Shown here piece by piece: positions 23,623-35,781 of a stretch of DNA of 64,000 nucleotides. Each line of letters opens with the position of its first letter. The first letter of the stretch is position 1. The notes under the pieces were generated by a model. The model saw only the letters and a list, made by a program, of their open reading frames with translations. It was not told where the DNA came from and searched no databases. The stretch is taken from NCBI GenBank assembly GCA_019188255.1, contig JAETXT010000011.1, forward strand, positions 3,472,001 through 3,536,000. The letters are read 5' to 3'. Made by a program: the position numbers and the translations under genes. This stretch comes from Verticillium longisporum. Its lineage: Eukaryota; Ascomycota; Sordariomycetes; Glomerellales; Plectosphaerellaceae.

Positions 23623-26600
23623 GGTTGTCGTGTGGCGGCCAGAGAGAAAGATTTCTGATGGTGTTCCGTTGGTGTGTTGAGGTGAGATGCAGGGAAAGGA
23701 CCCTGAGGCTTTGGCTTCCGTCGGTGTTAAGCTTGGGGAGGTTGCACAGGCAACTACGAAAACTGCGGACCCAGGCGATGGCGACTGCCGTGTAGATCGG
23801 ACTTGGCAGTGCGTGAGTGTGACAGAGGCGGCGCGTGGGGGTCTTTTCGGCAGGATCAGATCGGAGAGGTCAGAGGTCGAACTGAGGTGGGAGAGAGGTT
23901 GAATTGGAGATGCAACGGTCAAAGGTCGTAAGGCAACGAGCGTACGGATGACCGAGCGGCGGGCGGTCGTAACTTATGAACGAGGGGACTAGGGGACGAA
24001 CTGGGACGATACGGAGAACGAAGGGATACAACAGTGAGGTCAGACAAGTGAAGAAGCACTGCCGATCGGGGACGCCAGCCTTGCATTAAGGTTCGCTGGA
24101 TGTGTCGCGGCCGTTATTTCGGGGAAGACGAAACAACAATGTCAGGGCGGGGCAGTAAAGCAATAGATGATGGGCAATAAAGTCTTGGTGTCGCTGGGGG
24201 GGAGGGGTTGGAGGAGGGGTGCGGGCGCCTGGCGAGTCAAGACGTGTCGAGGAGGGGATCGTTCAGGTTCGAGTGTCAGGTTCATGTGTATGGCGTATGA
24301 TGGTGTACGTCGTCTGGAGCCCGGTATCTCGTCAAGTGGCCTCTTGGTCTGCTGTTCGTTGACGGCCGTCGTGATGGGTCGTGGTGGTTGGGCCGATGGC
24401 GAAGACGTCGTCAGCTCAGCTGTTGTTCGTTACCTAGCGCGCCTCACAGAGTGGGCAGGCGCAACAGGTGCTACCTACCTGACCCTTTTCCCTAATCTGG
24501 CGGTCAGGTCTCCAGGGCATCTGAGAAGGGCGACGTGGAAAGCGTGGCTGTGCTCACCACGGCCCCCCTTCTGACTCCTCCTCTGGCTCCTCGCTTGATA
24601 GGTGGCCATTTGATCAATGTCCGACGGCCTGAAGCCGCCTCCCGCGAAAACAAACAAAATCATGTCGATCAACCCCAGTGATGCTGATGTATTGGGCCAA
24701 AAACCAGACAAGGTAGGTCCTGGGATGGGCGATCCATTCGTGAGTTGTCTTTGATGCGGTGTCCCGCCTCGCCCCTACCGAGGCCAGGGTTCCCAGGGCT
24801 TTGGGGGGCAGGATATTTGGGGGTCTGAGCAGCCCCTGAAGAACCAAGCCATCGGCCCCCGAAGGACATGACTATGTGCGCTGAAGGCCCTGAAATTAGG
24901 TTGTCCTCGCCGAGCCAGCGGGTGTCCTGTGCGCACTCGCCTGCACTGCACTGTGCCACGTCATCGCACTCGCCGCGGGTGACGCCCTCAAGCCACACAA
25001 CAATAGTGCAGTGCTACAGTGCCATTTTGATGTTTCTGGTCGGTACCTAGCAGCCTCAGCCCTTGAATGACAGCTTGGTGCTCCTCTCCGCCTTTCCATT
25101 CATCTTGTAGGTTCGTCGCTTCTTCATCGCCTTACTCGAAAGGGTCCATCGTCAATCTTTGGTATATCATCTCAGCCGTAATGTACCCACTCATCCTATC
25201 TCTTAATGCGTAGCTGGTTCTATTTCCAGCTACCGCACGCCAGGCTGACGAACCATCAACTTTGTCCGACGTGGCTCGTGGGCTCGCAATGTAAGACGTA
25301 TGACCTCACTCAACGCAGACCCAGTTCAGACACAGCCCCTGTGTGACTCCCCTTTCACCCTTCACCTTCCACGTGACGGACCGCAATACGGAATTTCCTC
25401 ACGTTGCCGGCACAGCAATGGAAGGAAGGCCTTGAAAACTGTCCGTGATCCCCGAATGCCAGACGTCACAAGCCACCTCGGACACGACCAACAGGAACGA
25501 ACGGACCTCCGGGCTTGCCGACCTGAGCCCGACCTTCCGTCTGGTAATACATAATTACCATGCGGCGCGGTCATGCCGAGGATCGACCCCGGCCCCGAGC
25601 CAGAGTGCCTGAGTCGTCAGCCGCCGCACGGAACAGTAATCTCTTGCTGCCGAGAAACCCAATTTCGCCAGTCTTGGGGATGTAGGCTGGGCTGGGCAGC
25701 CTGCCAGTGGGCTGTGACTCGAAGAAGCTTTCGGCACTGACAGCCAGACTTTCAGCACGCAGAGTTGCTTCGGCTGGCTGATGCCATTTCATTTATCTGC
25801 CGGCTGGAGAGTGACGCAAGCGCAGTCGTCTCCAGCCCTGCGAACTGGCAGGCTTTCACCTACCTGGAGCAACCTGCCTGGTGACGAGAAAATGAGTCCA
25901 AGCTGAAGGTAAGTGTATCTCCCAATACGGCTGCTTCGCCGGCTGGCCATGAGGTAGCTGGACCACCATCTTTCCGGCCGGCTCTCGATGACCGAAATGG
26001 GGGGCGGTTGAGGACCGTTAGGTCGAAGGCCGACCCGGCCTTCGTCTCCGACCAAAAGACAATCGAAGTTACAATGGCCGCGTATTCGGGTCACATTTCG
26101 TGACCTGCACTGGCCGGATTATGCCTCGTCAGCTGTCCACTTGTGCTTCGAACTCCCAACCCAGAGTCCTATGCTCGCCTGGGTGTTTCGTTGCCTCCGT
26201 TCTTTTCTTTTCAAGTTGGTCGTGGCCTCAGGAGGAGATGCCAGAAACACGGTGCCACAGCCGCCAGTATGTCGAAAATCGTTAACTCCGGTGTCCTCCT
26301 GGTCGGAACGCGGGCCTTGTTTCCCTGCACCAACAGCACTACCCACCAACAAAATGCCATTGGCTCTGACCATCCACATCTGGCAAAGCAGCGGGATTGG
26401 AATAACGCTAATGCAACGACTTTACCACATTCAGATCTACCAAACCCCGGACGGACATTCTTGAATGGGGATCGAGCAAGAAAGTTCACGACTCATCCGG
26501 ACTTAAGAGTTAGGGCGTCAGCAAGTTGAGATATTCCGCAGCCCAACGGGCTAGGTGATCTAGGATGGCCGGCTGATTTAAAGAGGGCCACCGTGTCTAC

Positions 26601-26670
26601 AACCTCAGGGATCTCGAAAGAGATCATAGAATTCCTCTTACGCCGAAAATTGCTTTTGCTCTTCCAGACC
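23623..26670. other. 3-kb interval without a supported gene
   Basis: The open frame of the unknown gene continues upstream of its ATG to 23922 but reads as low-complexity leader. The rest contains only short, domain-free open frames on both strands. No repeats longer than about 15 bp, transposon termini or RNA genes were noticed. Confidence 0.35.
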
Positions 26671-28183
26671 ATGTCCACCACTCAGAGATCGCTGGCCTGG
26701 GCCGAAGTTGCGCCTGGGATCTGGCACCGAGATATCGATGAGGTCGAAACATTTTGGGCTCAGGCGGCCAGAGCTCACGACACGCAGGGAAGGAGACCTT
26801 TTGCCATAACTGGACATGCCTCGCTGCAAATCAACCGGGTACCCTCAAGCTCACACAGGGATCTCAGCAGCTCCTTAAGAGAAGCCTGGTGCCGTATACG
26901 CCATGACCACCCATCGGTCGCTTCCGAAGTAGATTACGATTTCGCTACGGAGCGGTTCACGCGGAGCTACCACACTCTCCAGAATGATGCTGAAAGGGAA
27001 GCGTGGCTATCATTAACTTTTGTCGAAATCTCAAACGGCCAAACTGGTGTTGAATTTGCCAACTCTGATCCGCCAGCGCCTAGCCTGCCGACCCTTTTCG
27101 TATCAAACCGCCTTCGCGTGGCGATTCATCGGACTATCGCGATATCGTCTTTCGTGCTCCTCACGACACCATCGATGGCGTCGGGACGTTATTGCTACTG
27201 AACAATCTGTTGGAACATGCGTCTCGCATCGTCGAGCAGGATGTCAAAGATGGAATCCCCGAGTTCAACGGTACCGAGGCCCAGAACTTGAGTCCTTCGT
27301 ACCGCGCGGCGGCTGGAGTTCCCCAACAATTCACACCAGCTCTACAGAAAAGAGTCGCCCAGATGACCGCAGAACATGTCGCCTTCTCCAAGACGCGTGC
27401 GCCCGAATCGAAGCATTACCTTTCGCCGCCCTATGTACATGGCGCTCAGTCACCTGGCCGGCATCAGCGAACTGACATCACCTTGGATTCTCAAACGTCG
27501 GCAAGCATCCTCGCGGCTTGCAAAACACTTGGCGCAACCGTCACTCACGCCGTGAACGCCGTGATTCCTATCGTTCTGCGGGACTTTGTCCCCGAAGACG
27601 CCAAGAAGGAGACATTTTACTTTCGCTGGGACCTGTTGCGCAACCTCAGGCCATTCTGCGCCGCACCCTACAATTCGAGCAAGCACCCCGTCACGGCCTA
27701 CCATTCGGGCTCGTGTTTCGCTTGCGACCTGGTGATCCCCTCGAAGACAGATGAGAAGTCCTCTAAGGATGATTTCGAACACGTTCTGCAGGAGATCCGC
27801 GCCTTGTATCGTCGCGTAGCCGACGACACTGAACATGGACTACTTGCGCCCACTGTCTGGACTGGCTGGCTACAGACTCTCCCGAAGGTTGAGAAGAACC
27901 CTGCACTTGGACCACCGCCGTCTCCAACTCCGGGCGTGACTCTATCGAGTCTAGGCCGTGTAGACGGTATGCTGCCGTCCAAAATTGGTGCGTTTGGCGT
28001 AGCAGGCCGTGGATCACCGGAGAGGAGATGCGCAACGGATTTGGACTCTTCCTTACATCTCACCAAGGGCAGTTGAATCTTGCGGCGGCGTACAACGACG
28101 CTTGGCAGACGGAGGAGGCGGCACAGAATTTCCTGAAGGCTTGTTTGCGATCCTTGAGCACGGCGCTCGGCGTGGAGATCTGA
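26671..28183 (+). pseudogene. Tri3-type (trichothecene 15-O-acetyltransferase-like) acyltransferase, frame-broken
   Basis: Begins at the ATG at 26671 (SLAWAEVAPGIWHRDIDEVE, the usual family N-terminus). The condensation-like fold carries the active-site HxxxDG as HDTIDG near 27160, with LLLLNNLLEH after it, then SSLGRVDGMLPSKIG and a C-terminal WITGEEMRNGFGLF segment. These blocks lie in three different frames, with breaks at about 27085-27130 and 27985-28005. No GT-AG pair of acceptable length spans either break, so the locus cannot encode a full enzyme as written. In the family such enzymes transfer acetyl-CoA to hydroxyls of secondary metabolites. No trichothecene cluster is visible around it, so the true substrate is unknown. 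Decay or sequencing indels are both possible. Confidence 0.7.
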
Positions 28184-28372
28184 TATCTTGCCCCGTCGCG
28201 GCAGAGGAGCCATGGTCAGAGATGAGCATAGAAGAACGACTAGGAGATGGAATAGAACATCAAGAGCTACTGACAGCACATAGAAACTCTTCTCCAGCTA
28301 TGAATATCATTTTATCGTAGCGATACTCAGACACCTTTATGCTTTGCAGGATTTACGATCGATAGCCGTCGT

Positions 28373-29444
28373 CTAAGTGATGGTCTTAGGGTGTCCTAAA
28401 ACTGGCTGGTGTTTGTGCTCTTTGACGTCGTCTCGCACAGCGTCCATCAGCCTTCTCCTGTCGTCAGCGGCCAAATCGTGCGCCATTGGGCGGATCCAGT
28501 TTGACACCCAGTCGTGTACCACTGTTATCTTCAATGGGCTTTCGGGGCAACGGATCTCCGACCTGCGATATAAAGCCGGCACATCGTCTTCAGCAATCCG
28601 ACTTTCACATCTTTGGCCCTCTGTGTATCGAAGAGCCCAGCCCAGCAGCGAATGTACACCTTCAAATGTCTCCGTCATGCACACAATATCACCTACATCA
28701 CGCATGGGGCCTATGTTGATATCGTATGCGACACTGACTGCCGCTTGTGCGAAAGCCTCTGTGAAACCTGACAATTAGCATGGAGCTTCTGCAAAGGAGA
28801 GACTGCTTACTGGTCTGGGCGTAGTTGTCTGCGACACAAGAATCACCCAACACGGCATCTTTCCATATACTCTGGTGTGAATACATGAACTGTCCTCCGC
28901 CCGCGATCCAAAAGGCATGTTATGCGCCGTCTCATGTAGGTATGAACCCATACTTGTTGCCTTCCCCAAACAGGACGATATCGCCGTCCCAGTAGAAGGA
29001 GAGCCCTGACGTGCCGTTGATTTTCTTGTGTACGTGGACGTACCGAATCCTTTCTCGCGCGAGGACGGGGATGCGACCGAGTCGATCGACGACAGTCTTG
29101 AGAGTTGCGTCTGCATCGGCACATCGAAAAACGGTCCAGGGGATGGCACAGTCTGAGTACCGCACCGAGAAGACATCCAAGTCATCGGGTGTGCTGTCTG
29201 TGACGGAGCTATCTGAGGCGACGGAATGACATGCTTGTGGGACGGTGCCCCAGGGCCACTGGGCGACAGTCCTACTTGCGCTGGGCAAGGCATTCATGGT
29301 ATCTGGGTTCAACAAGGTAAGTCCGTTGGGGAAGATGGCTGCATGGGCATTGAGTTGGGAAACCGATGCGTCCTGAGCCGAGGCAGAGGTGACGAGCAGA
29401 CAAACAATGTAAGGCATCTTTTTGGTTGTCATTTTGTTCTTCAT
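28373..29444 (-). pseudogene. Secreted con-13-like putative metalloprotease, frame-broken
   Basis: Starts at 29444 with a signal peptide (MPYIVCLLVTSASAQ). Family blocks follow: SDCAIPWTVFRCADADATL, LGRIPVLARERIRYV, FYWDGDIVLFG, then HETAH (28936-28922), which fits an HExxH zinc site, and DSCVADNYAQT. A 43-nt intron (28810-28768; GTAAGC donor, GCTAATT branch, CAG acceptor) precedes the last exon, 28767-28373. Frame changes without usable splice sites occur at about 28930-28970 (just before HETAH) and 28897-28904. The family, recalled as conidiation-specific protein 13, is secreted and of uncertain biochemical function. Assignment to the family is moderately sure; whether the gene is dead or mis-sequenced is open. 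Confidence 0.6.
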
Positions 29445-30492
29445 ATTCGAGCGAGAGACGTTGTTCTTTTGCAGACATCTAAAACAGATTGTAACCTCCG
29501 GTGAATGAGAGCCATCGTCGCGACTTTCTACTGACGGCACTCATCAATCACCGTGCCTTCACCAGCGAGCTTCCGTATTCTACTGACCCCCCAAGAAAGT
29601 GCGTTAGACAGCGGCCAACAAACGTCCTGGTGCAGATGTACAATGAGTCACAGTCGCCCCCTATAGCCAGGGCTTTTCGAATGCGCCATAGTTGAGACAT
29701 CATTGAGAGATATTGTTCGATGGCCTGTCAAGCAGCAGTCGCGAACCGCAAGGCCTGATTATGTGAACGGAGAGGCAGAGAGACATCGCATCAAAGTGAT
29801 CGTTGAGATAAATGGAACCGCATGGGATACAAAGACGGATGGAAAAGCCTCAGAAGATGGCAAGACTGGGAAGAAATGATCGGGGATAGAATACCTTTCC
29901 AGATGACGGGACGCCAGTTGGGCAGCGGGTTGGTGCCCCGCGTTTCACGATGCGGATGTTTGGCCCCATGGTCACGGCCCAGAGCCAACAAGCGCTCAAA
30001 AGCAACAGTCCCCTAAGACCATGTAGGTCCCAGAGCCGTAGGATAGCCTCGCACGACATCACTTTCGGCTCGCAAGCAGCAGTTTGAGGGATGAGTCTCG
30101 AAAGCCCGATTTCGGACCCTGTGTCGACGCACACGGCTTCGCCTCTCTCGACAAGTTACCTACTAGGCCCGGACTTTTCGATGAAAAGAAAATCATGCGC
30201 ATTCTTCTGCTGTCTGTCCAAATATCTGCACATGACCGGATGCCACGAGAGGCACAAGCCGGACGTTGCTGGCGTTGAGGGTCAGCACTGGCGGTACGTA
30301 CCTCGGCATTATGGTTTGGTGCCGTGCTCGGCCCCACCAGTGCCTGCTCCGAAGGCCGGCACCGAAATGGCAGCTGCGAGCGCATGCAAATGATGATGGA
30401 CACTGACGTGACGTCGATTTTGTCGTGCTTCAATCCCACGACAAACACCACACCAAACGCCAGCCCACGCGCGACGACAGCCAATCCTCGTC
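29445..30492. other. Intergenic region upstream of the citrate carrier
   Basis: About 1 kb containing divergent promoters for the con-13-like gene and the citrate carrier. A 16-bp stretch just before the carrier start is rich in CCAATC/CCACG-type motifs, but no strong TATA box is visible. No coding or repetitive element supported. Confidence 0.35.
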
Positions 30493-31607
30493 ATGGCCAC
30501 CGCGACGCCCACCACCGAGTCGCAGCAGCCCGCGAAGAAGCGGCCCAGCGTCCTGCGCTCCATCATCGCTGGTTCGACGGCGGGCGCCGTCGAGATTGGT
30601 ATGACGCATTGTGCACGTTCAGAGGAGACATCAAGCTAACTCGCCCAGCCATAACCTACCCGGCCGAATGTATGGTCTCCGATTGACGTCGTGTTGACGA
30701 TGACCCTGACGATTTACAGTCGCGAAGACACGCTCGCAGCTCAACCGACAGCTGACAGACGGAAAGAAGCTACCGTGGCCCCCCTTCGGCGCACAGTGGT
30801 ACGCCGGCTGCACAACACTCATCATAGGCAACTCGCTCAAGGCGGGCATTCGTGGGTGGCCATGGATCCAAGAAGGCGAAGCACATGGCTAAAAACAAAT
30901 ATCCAGGATTCGTCGCTTTCGACCAGTACAAGACGCTCTTGGCAGATGCTGACGGCAACATCTCGGGGCCTAAGACAGTGATTGCTGGCTTTGGCGCAGG
31001 TGTGACCGAGTCGGCGCTGGCCGTGACGCCCTTTGAGAGCATCAAGACGACACTGTATGTCGCTCTGACCACTATTTATGCAGAACCCGACGGCTGACCT
31101 TTCAGGATCGACGACCGCAAGTCACCCAAGCCTCGCATGCGTGGCTTCCTTCACGCGGTACCCATCATCGCACGCGAGCGTGGCATCCGCGGCTTCTTCC
31201 AGGGCTTCGTGCCGACGACAGCTCGGCAGGCGGCCAACAGCGCGACTCGATTTGGCGCCTACAACATGCTGAAGCAAATGGCCGAGGGCTACACGGCACC
31301 CGGCGAGAAGCTCGGTGCGGCGGGCACGTTTGCCATGGGCGGCCTGGCGGGTTTGATCACAGTCTACGTGACACAGCCGCTCGATACCATCAAGACGCGC
31401 ATGCAGAGCATCGAGGCGAGGTCACAGTACGGAAACAGCTTCCGGTGCGCGGCACTCATCTTTAAGCACGAGGGCGTCCTGACCTTCTGGAGCGGAGCGC
31501 TGCCCCGTCTCGCTCGACTGGTGGTCAGTGGCGGACTCGTCTTCACCATGTATGAGAAGAGCATCGACCTCATGGACAAGCTGGACCCCAACGGGCGATA
31601 CCTGTAG
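30493..31607 (+). CDS. CTP1: Mitochondrial tricarboxylate (citrate) carrier
   Basis: Five exons (30493-30598, 30649-30669, 30720-30851, 30907-31054, 31106-31607) give 302 residues, including a 21-nt micro-exon. Three mitochondrial-carrier repeats are seen through their Px[DE]xx[KR] signatures: TYPAEFAKTR, VTPFESIKTT and TQPLDTIKTRMQ, each preceding a matrix loop and followed by a GxxxG helix. FVPTTARQAANSATRFG is characteristic of the citrate transport protein rather than other carriers. It exchanges matrix citrate for cytosolic malate or phosphoenolpyruvate, feeding cytosolic acetyl-CoA and lipid synthesis. All junctions preserve frame and the gene looks intact. Confidence 0.93.
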
Positions 31608-31808
31608 CGACGTCGGAATTCGTAGTGAAATTTCAGGAAAGAGAGAGAAAAATGGCGTCTTTGTGGGATATAGAATTTATATATGATCATACACGTGTTG
31701 TACATTCCTGTTGTACATGCCGCTTGTTCTAGTGACCTGTCGGTCCATGTTTACTTCGTACCGTTTGCCCGTTTCCATGACAGACCTCTTCCTGGTATCA
31801 CAGTATCT

Positions 31809-32289
31809 CTATTCCCATCGGAACATGCCCGATAACCTCTTGGACATGCTCTGCAGCCACGTCCTGCTCGGTGCCTCCTCGAGCTCACGCAGCAGGTCTT
31901 TGAAGTATGTCGGCTGACTCTGGGGCTTGGAAATCTTCGGTCCGAGGGGAAACTGTGCATCGTCAGCCATCGTTGCGCAAACACCAGACGTGAAGCAGGG
32001 GAACATACCCTCTTCGCGTAGCGGTCCTCAGCCAGGCTGTAGAGGGCGTTGACCTGTGCGAGCTCCTTCTGCTCAGCAGCGGGTGTCGCGGCACCAGCAG
32101 CAAGACGCTTCTCGACGCCGCGCTTGAGGAACTCGGCGAATTGGACCTGGGGCCGCAGCTCGTCCTTGGGCCATGTGGCCAGGGCGCGCTGGTAGTGCTT
32201 GAGGGCTTGCTGGGGGATCGTCAGCAGATGTCGCGATCTCGGTAGGGTCGGTGCAGGGACGGTGAACATACGCTTGCGGGGCGTGCCAT
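31809..32289 (-). CDS. CBP6: Cbp6/UQCC2-like cytochrome bc1 assembly factor
   Basis: Minus-strand exons 32289-32272, 32209-32009 and 31952-31809 give 120 residues; the first exon codes only MARPAS. Visible blocks are HYQRALATWPKDELRPQVQF near the N-terminus, ALYSLAEDRYAKRFPLGPK in the middle and QPTYFKDLLRELEEAPSRTW near the end, followed by a basic tail. This layout resembles the UQCC2/Cbp6 family, small matrix proteins that promote translation and stability of cytochrome b (family recalled, not searched). It is convergent with the citrate carrier 200 bp away. The gene model is firm because both introns are phase 0 with GTATGT donors; the functional name is less sure. Confidence 0.65.
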
Positions 32290-33236
32290 TGTGTCGAGAT
32301 TGATGTGCAAGAGGGACCCTCACGGCATCGTTTGGCGGGCTGGGATGGGCGGGGGAGGGAGTATCCCGAGATGGTGACACTTGAGTCGGAGGCACGGAAG
32401 CTCGCTATCGCAATCGCAGACGTCAGGACTTTTTTCCAGCAGGGCGCGCGCTGTCTGACAGGGTCTTGACGGGCACCTGTTCAGAGGCCTCTGATTGGCT
32501 GCCTATGCTTAGTGCAAGTGGTAGCCCCTGATTCGTCACCCTTTGTTGCGCATGAATGTGCCACCAGTTGGTTCATGGCGGGGCATTCCAGCACTTTCGG
32601 ACCAAGACGACCCATGGCGAAGGCAACAGGAAATGGAGTTAGTGCCCTCGCCGCCCTTGGACCAGGCTCACTGAGGCTAAGCTCCGCTGTACTCTTCGCG
32701 GCCAACATAGTTAAAGCAGCAAAGCTCTAGGACGCATCCAGTCGTGGCGTGGCGAGTCTCGTTCTCGATCCGCTCGGATTCCGGGCTTGGCATTGACTAA
32801 GCTGGCCCCATTCTGGCTGGGCCCCATGGACTTGGCGGGAGAGGCCTCTCTGTCTGATGATCATGCATGGCCGCCTGTCGTGTCGCCGCCGCCTTGCCGC
32901 TACCGCCTGCCACCTACCGCCCCCTTCCCCAGTCGAACTCCCCGACCGCAGTTCCGGGCTGTCCACGCCAACCGTTTCGTCCTAGAACCCCAAGATACAC
33001 AGTCGCCCCTTTGAAGATTTCGCTTCCTTCATCATTCTCTCGACGATACTTCCCTTTCCTTTGCGCCTTTCGATACTGCATTCCTGCGACCGTTCCTTTC
33101 TTTCAGCCAGCGTCCGTTCTACCGACTCGACGACTTCGTCATCCGATCGACACTTCTGCCTTGAGTACGTAGTGGAGAACAAGGGGAGAGGGAGCCTGCT
33201 CTTGACCCAAAACCAAAATCCCATACCGTCAACACC
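32290..33236. promoter_or_regulatory. Divergent intergenic region between the Cbp6-like gene and BSD2
   Basis: Nearly 1 kb with promoters for both flanking genes. The 300 bp before the BSD2 start are C/T-rich on the + strand, typical of a fungal core promoter and leader. No other element seen. Confidence 0.35.
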
Positions 33237-34337
33237 ATGACCGGCCGATACGAGCGGGTATGTTACTGACTTTGAATGTGATTCGTGTGTGCCATCTGAC
33301 ACCATACAGGTTCATGCCCAAGACGAGGACGATGCCCGCACACGATCCAACATAACTCCCAACTCACCACCACCATCCTTCCACTCACGCCAATCCTCAC
33401 GAGAACGATCCCGTGTTGATCCGACCCTTGCCGATGCCTTTGATACCGACGGCGACGACAGCGATGACGAAGGCGACGACAGACAACGTCTAGTACGCGG
33501 CGGCAACTCGCGCGGTGCTTCCCGTCCCGATACTCCGACCGAGAGCCCTACAGATCAATCGATACCCCAGTTCCCTCCATCCCAGCCATCAGGTGCCTCG
33601 ACTACACCTTACCGTGTGTACGGTGCCGGCACCGACAATGGCGGTGTTTTCTCCAACCTCATGGCGAAGCCGGAGCGAGCGACAGAGGAGAAGGAGGAAA
33701 TGCCACCGGTACGTCTGACCGCCGCACGATCACACGACCGCTTTGTGCTAACACATGACAGACATATGAACAAGCCGCACTCGACGCAGCACCACCCTAC
33801 TGGGAGACGACAATTCTCGCGCCCGGCCTCGGCGGCGCCGACGAAGTCTACATCGACGGCATGCCAGTCGGCTCCCTCTTCAGCTTCATGTGGAACGCCA
33901 TGATCTCCATGTTCTTCCAGCTTGTTGGCTTCCTCCTCACATATCTCCTTCACTCGTCACACGCTTCGAAGAACGGATCTCTTGCCGGCCTCGGCATCCA
34001 GATGATTCAGTATGGCTTCTACCTCCGCGGCGGCACGACAGAGGGAGACAACGCGCCACCGATGAACGGAGAAGACGGATACGCCAGTCCGCCTGACCCC
34101 AACTCGCACAACTTCAACCCGGATGCCGTGGCAGGCGAGGCAGGCGGAATCGGCGACATGAGCGGATCGGACTGGATTTCGTACATCTTGATGATTGTTG
34201 GATGGTTCATCCTGATCCGCTCCATCTCCGAGTTCCTGCGCGCGCGGCGACACGAGCAGCTGGTGATGCAGAGCCCGGACAGAGGCCTGCCTGTGCCGAT
34301 CATTGCGACTGGCGAGTCCACGGAGCGGGTTGTATGA
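33237..34337 (+). CDS. BSD2: Bsd2/NDFIP-type ubiquitin-ligase adaptor
   Basis: Exons 33237-33257, 33310-33708 and 33762-34337 give 331 residues. The N-terminal 140 are acidic and Ser/Pro-rich. A PPxY motif (PPTY, residues 139-142) lies at the second splice junction and would recruit the WW domains of Rsp5/NEDD4. Three hydrophobic segments follow: SLFSFMWNAMISMFFQLVGF, the stretch around LGIQMIQYGFYL, and WISYILMIVGWFILIRSISE, matching the three-span topology of the NDFIP/Bsd2 family. In yeast Bsd2 sends metal transporters such as Smf1 to the vacuole from Golgi/endosomes. Gene structure is clean and nothing is missing. Confidence 0.88.
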
Positions 34338-34759
34338 GGGATGGGTACAGGGCGTTTTTGGGTAGGGTTATTATACATGGCATTACAAGATAATTCGCAA
34401 TCACTTGAATGGCACACTGCACATGTTGGCCGGAGACCGACTCCACGATATTTTTCCATGTCCTGTTCATCTTACTCTCCGTGTTATAAAGATGATGTAT
34501 ATGGCAGAGCAGAAATGGACTGTTGGGTTTCGCGACTTGCCCCTCAACTAGGTGGATGAGTTGCATCATCAGCCGTCAGAGCACATGACTGACAGTTGTA
34601 AACGCTGAACCTCAATTCACCATCAACACTGCGGGGCAGACTCATCTCGCAACACAGCCATTACGGCGCAGTCGCCTGCACCCTCACTCGAATCGAACCT
34701 AATCGAAAGCTCGATCAAGCACAATTCCCCTCCTGCGATCCTTAGCTCGCTCACTCGCC
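34338..34759. other. Short intergenic region, BSD2 to PCMT
   Basis: About 420 bp, AT-rich on the left (BSD2 3' UTR), then the PCMT promoter. A GGTTCGATTCG string on the minus strand resembles a tRNA B box but lacks matching stems. Confidence 0.4.
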
Positions 34760-35577
34760 ATGGCCTGGCGCAGCTCGGGCGACACAAACCAGGCCCTCGC
34801 CGAGAACCTCTGGCGCAACAGCCTCATCAAAGACGAGCGCGTCAAAGATGCCTTTCTCAAGGTGCGAGCCTCTCCTCCTCCTCCGCTCACATTCCCCGTC
34901 CCCTGCTGACGCTTTCCTCAGGTCGATCGCGCGCACTACGCTCCCAAGTCGCCCTACGCGGACCACCCGCAGTCCATCGGCCACGGCGCCACCATTTCCG
35001 CCCCGCACATGCATGCCATGGCCGCCGAGTCGTTGCTGCCCTTTGTCGCGCCGTCGCAGCGAACGCCGGCGCCGCGGGTGCTGGACATTGGATCTGGCTC
35101 GGGCTACCTGACGCATCTGCTCGCGGAGCTCGTGGGCGAGAGAGGCACGGTCGTGGGCGTTGAGCATATCGACGAGCTGCGGCAGCTGGGCGAGGGCAAC
35201 ATGGCCAAGAGCGAGGAGGGCAGAGGGCTTCTCGGAAGCGGCAGGGTCAAGTTCCGCACGGGCGATGGAAGAGCTGGGTGGACGGAGGATGGGAATGAGG
35301 GGTGGGATGCTATTCATGTGGGTGCGGCGGCTGCCGAGTTGCATCAGACGCTTGTCGACCAGTTGCGGTCTCCGGGACGGTATGTGCCTTGTTCTTAGAC
35401 AAGACGACGGAGAATGTGCTAATGTTCTACTCCAGGCTGTTCATTCCCGTTGCGGACGAGGATGGTAGTGGGAACCAGTACATTTGGACGGTCGATAAGA
35501 AGGAGGACGGTACCGTGGTCAAGGAGAAGAAGTTCGGAGTAAGGTATGTACCCCTGACGGATGCCCCTGGGCGGTGA
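34760..35577 (+). CDS. Protein-L-isoaspartate O-methyltransferase
   Basis: Exons 34760-34861, 34922-35379 and 35436-35577 give 233 residues, the usual PCMT length. Seen in order: [17 protein letters not shown] (N-terminal helix), [20 protein letters not shown] with the substrate-binding region, the [14 protein letters not shown] motif, the SAM motif [20 protein letters not shown] (motif post-I), [10 protein letters not shown] and [15 protein letters not shown]. It transfers a methyl group from S-adenosylmethionine to L-isoaspartyl residues, starting repair of aged proteins, and is cytosolic. The second junction completes an Arg codon between PG and LFIPV exactly as the family requires. Confidence 0.94.
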
Positions 35578-35781
35578 GAATACTCTGCTTTGCGCTTGGC
35601 TGCCAGCATACATGCAGTCTCGAGCTCAGAGCAAGCTTCGTTGGCGCTCCGTCTGTAGTCTGTAGAAGCTGCGACGGTCAGCTCAAGACTCTTTCAAGAA
35701 TGCACACGCCGCCTCACATCTTCCGTGACTCTTGTGTAAGAATGAAAATGCATTATCATCAAGTCATCGATCTCCATGCAC

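Noticed and set aside
28377..28778. 133-codon plus-strand open frame opposite the con-13-like gene
   Set aside because: Antisense shadow; the minus strand carries conserved family blocks.
34684..34700. GGTTCGATTCG on the minus strand resembling a tRNA B box
   Set aside because: No cloverleaf can be formed around it; it lies in the PCMT leader.
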